Shown: one piece after another, positions 3,952-5,213 of the stretch
How positions within the stretch are numbered: position 1 is the first letter of the stretch
Layout of the letters: every line of letters begins with the position of its first letter
Assembly (NCBI GenBank): GCA_029219125.1
Contig: JAQXSU010000202.1
Location: 1 to 5,213, forward strand
Direction of reading: 5' to 3'
DNA: 5,213 nucleotides
Source of the DNA: Bacillota bacterium
GTDB taxonomy: Bacteria > Bacillota > Clostridia > Peptostreptococcales > Anaerovoracaceae
Position numbers and translations under genes: made by a program
Notes under the pieces: generated by a model
Told to the model about the DNA's origin: nothing
Seen by the model: only the letters and a program-made list of their open reading frames with translations
Database searches by the model: none

Positions 3952-5213
3952 AGCACCGTCTGAGCGAAGTGCACTGATGCCATGGCATCTCTGGTATACT
4001 GGTCGGCATGGATCATCTGCGCATAGGATTCGGTAAGCACGGCACCGCCCACCATGATCCTGCAGTCCGGCAGCGCCTCCTGCAGCTGGCGAATGGTTTC
4101 TTCCATGTTGACCACGGTGGTGGTCATGAGGGCGCTGAGGCCCACCAGCTTCACATTCTGCGACCGGGCTGTTTCCACGATGGTCTCCGGCGCCACATCT
4201 TTCCCCAGGTCGATCACATCATAGCCGTAGTTTTCCAGCAGCACCTTGACAATGTTCTTGCCGATATCGTGAATGTCGCCTTTTACGGTGGCAACGATAA
4301 TCTTATCCTTCTTTGTCTGGCTGGTGTCACCAGTGCTGCTCATGGCGCTGCGCACAGCCTCAAAGGCCGCTTTGGCCGCTTCCGCACTCATCAGCAGCTG
4401 CGGCAGGAACACGGTACCTGCTTCAAAGCCCTTTCCCACAATGTCCAGTGCCGGCACCAGCTGGGTGTTGATCAGGGTCAGCGGCTCCGTAGTCTTCACC
4501 AGCTCCGCTGCCAGATGACCTGCCTGCTCCTTCAGACCCTTGACGATGGCCCGCTCCAGGTCCGAACCGGATACCGTCGGGCTGCCAGCTCCGGCAGTTC
4601 CCGCACCACCTGCGCCAGCCGGTGCCACTGAAGATGCCGCTGAAGATGCCGCTGAAGATGCCGCTGGTGCTGCAGTCGGTGCCGTGGTACCCGCATAGGT
4701 CTCAATAAATTTCCCGCAGTTCTCATCCTTACCGGCAAGGGCGCGGTAGGCGTGATATGCCTGCAGCATGCCGTCGGCATTGGTATTCAGGATAGCGCAG
4801 TCCAGCCCGGCAGCCAGCGCCTGGGCATAGAAATTGGCATTGATGATATCCCGCCGCGGCAGGCCGAAGGAAATGTTGGACACGCCCAGAGACGTCCGGA
4901 CACCCAGCTTCTCTTTCACCATCTTCAGCGCCTGCAGCGTGGTCACCGCCCCCTGGGGATCCGAACTGATGGTCATGCAGAGCACATCCATGATGATATC
5001 CTTCTTGGCAATCCCGTAGGACGCCGCTGTATTCACAATCTTTTCGGCGATGGCAAACCGGCCTTCTGCAGTGGACGGAATACCCGACTCGTCCAGAGTC
5101 AGACCGATGACCACGCCGCCGTATTTCTTCACCAGCGGGAACACCGCCTCCATGGACTCCTGTTTTCCGCTGACGGAATTGATCATGGCCTTGCCGTTAT
5201 AGTACCGCAGCGC
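3945..5213 (-). CDS. metH: Cobalamin-dependent methionine synthase-like protein, C-terminal part (5' end outside window)
   Basis: There are 422 codons to the stop at 3945, with the frame open to the right edge; the upstream codons read ALRYYNGKAMINSVSGK, so the ATG at 5186 is internal. Visible residues 1 to about 170 are the C-terminal part of a pterin-binding TIM barrel (INSVSGK, VVIGLTLDESGIP, SLGVSNISFGLPRR, NTNADG), which in MetH binds methyltetrahydrofolate. An Ala/Ser/Pro/Gly-rich linker covers about 175-215. The helical B12 cap domain follows (AGTVFLPQLLMSAEAAKAAF at about 265-284). The Rossmann B12 domain, about 304-422, has DIHDIGKNIV (His315 is the expected cobalt ligand), GLSALMTTTV and MVGGAV. 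It ends soon after this domain, so the SAM-dependent reactivation domain of E. coli MetH is absent from this polypeptide. The expected role is methyl transfer from methyltetrahydrofolate to homocysteine via cobalamin. The homocysteine domain would lie outside the window, so another corrinoid methyltransferase is possible. Confidence 0.88.
   Translation of the reverse strand, partial: ALRYYNGKAMINSVSGKQESMEAVFPLVKKYGGVVIGLTLDESGIPSTAEGRFAIAEKIVNTAASYGIAKKDIIMDVLCMTISSDPQGAVTTLQALKMVKEKLGVRTSLGVSNISFGLPRRDIINANFYAQALAAGLDCAILNTNADGMLQAYHAYRALAGKDENCGKFIETYAGTTAPTAAPAASSAASSAASSVAPAGAGGAGTAGAGSPTVSGSDLERAIVKGLKEQAGHLAAELVKTTEPLTLINTQLVPALDIVGKGFEAGTVFLPQLLMSAEAAKAAFEAVRSAMSSTGDTSQTKKDKIIVATVKGDIHDIGKNIVKVLLENYGYDVIDLGKDVAPETIVETARSQNVKLVGLSALMTTTVVNMEETIRQLQEALPDCRIMVGGAVLTESYAQMIHADQYTRDAMASVHFAQTVLG
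4629..4664. repeat. 12-bp tandem repeat x3 within the linker of the corrinoid protein
   Basis: TGAAGATGCCGC is repeated three times without mismatch. On the coding strand it encodes repeated Ser-Ser-Ala-Ala units in the flexible linker between the pterin and B12 domains. The in-frame 12-bp period means that slippage would change only linker length. Confidence 0.85.

Noticed and set aside
3788..4036. An 82-codon plus-strand frame starting at TTG after AGGAGG
   Set aside because: The AGGAGG is only one base from the TTG, and the frame runs through the long terminator hairpin and into the antisense of the corrinoid gene.
4008..4631. A 207-codon plus-strand open frame opposite the corrinoid protein
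   Set aside because: It is His/Leu-rich shadow translation of the GC-rich methyltransferase gene, which has diagnostic B12 and pterin motifs in the opposite strand.

Overview
The window looks like chromosomal DNA of an anaerobic, moderately GC-rich member of the Clostridia, probably close to Lachnospiraceae. This is inferred from protein style (a clostridial Crp/Fnr-type regulator, a NimA-like flavoprotein, a clustered-cysteine ferredoxin, a MetH-type corrinoid protein with an Ala-rich linker), strong AGGAGG-like ribosome binding sites, sigma-A promoters and a Gram-positive LexA box (GAAC-N4-GTTC). No similarity search could be run.

Left part (1-1081, minus strand): a sigma-70 family (ECF-like) sigma factor overlaps by 4 bases (ATGA) the start of a single-pass membrane protein that runs off the left edge, probably its anti-sigma or sensor partner. 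A possible ECF-type promoter sits just upstream of the sigma gene. Centre-left (1082-3137): a Crp/Fnr-family regulator on the minus strand is divergent from a two-gene plus-strand operon encoding a NimA-like split-barrel flavoprotein and a ferredoxin-like Fe-S protein with an unrecognised Cys-containing C-terminal domain. The 89-bp divergent region holds a perfect 7+2+7 inverted repeat. It lies just downstream of a near-consensus promoter for the regulator and, if the start site is where the -10 hexamer predicts, at about -41.5 of the operon promoter. That arrangement fits a regulator that represses itself and activates the operon. A UUCG-loop terminator ends the operon.

Centre-right (3136-3944): a small 87-aa protein of unknown function is preceded by a near-perfect sigma-A promoter whose 17-bp spacer contains a perfect LexA box, so it is a candidate SOS gene. 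The following roughly 450 bases hold no convincing intact gene. They hold G5/C5-rich inverted repeats, two diverged copies of a short element and a short reading frame that may be a gene remnant.

Right part (3854-5213, minus strand): the C-terminal part of a cobalamin-dependent methionine synthase-like protein (pterin-binding domain, Ala/Ser/Pro linker, B12 cap and B12-binding domains) ends in a 20-bp tandem duplication and a perfect 17-bp-stem terminator. Its N-terminal part lies beyond the window.

The most interesting items are the self-contained Crp/Fnr - flavoprotein - Fe-S protein module with its shared operator, and the LexA-controlled small protein of unknown function.
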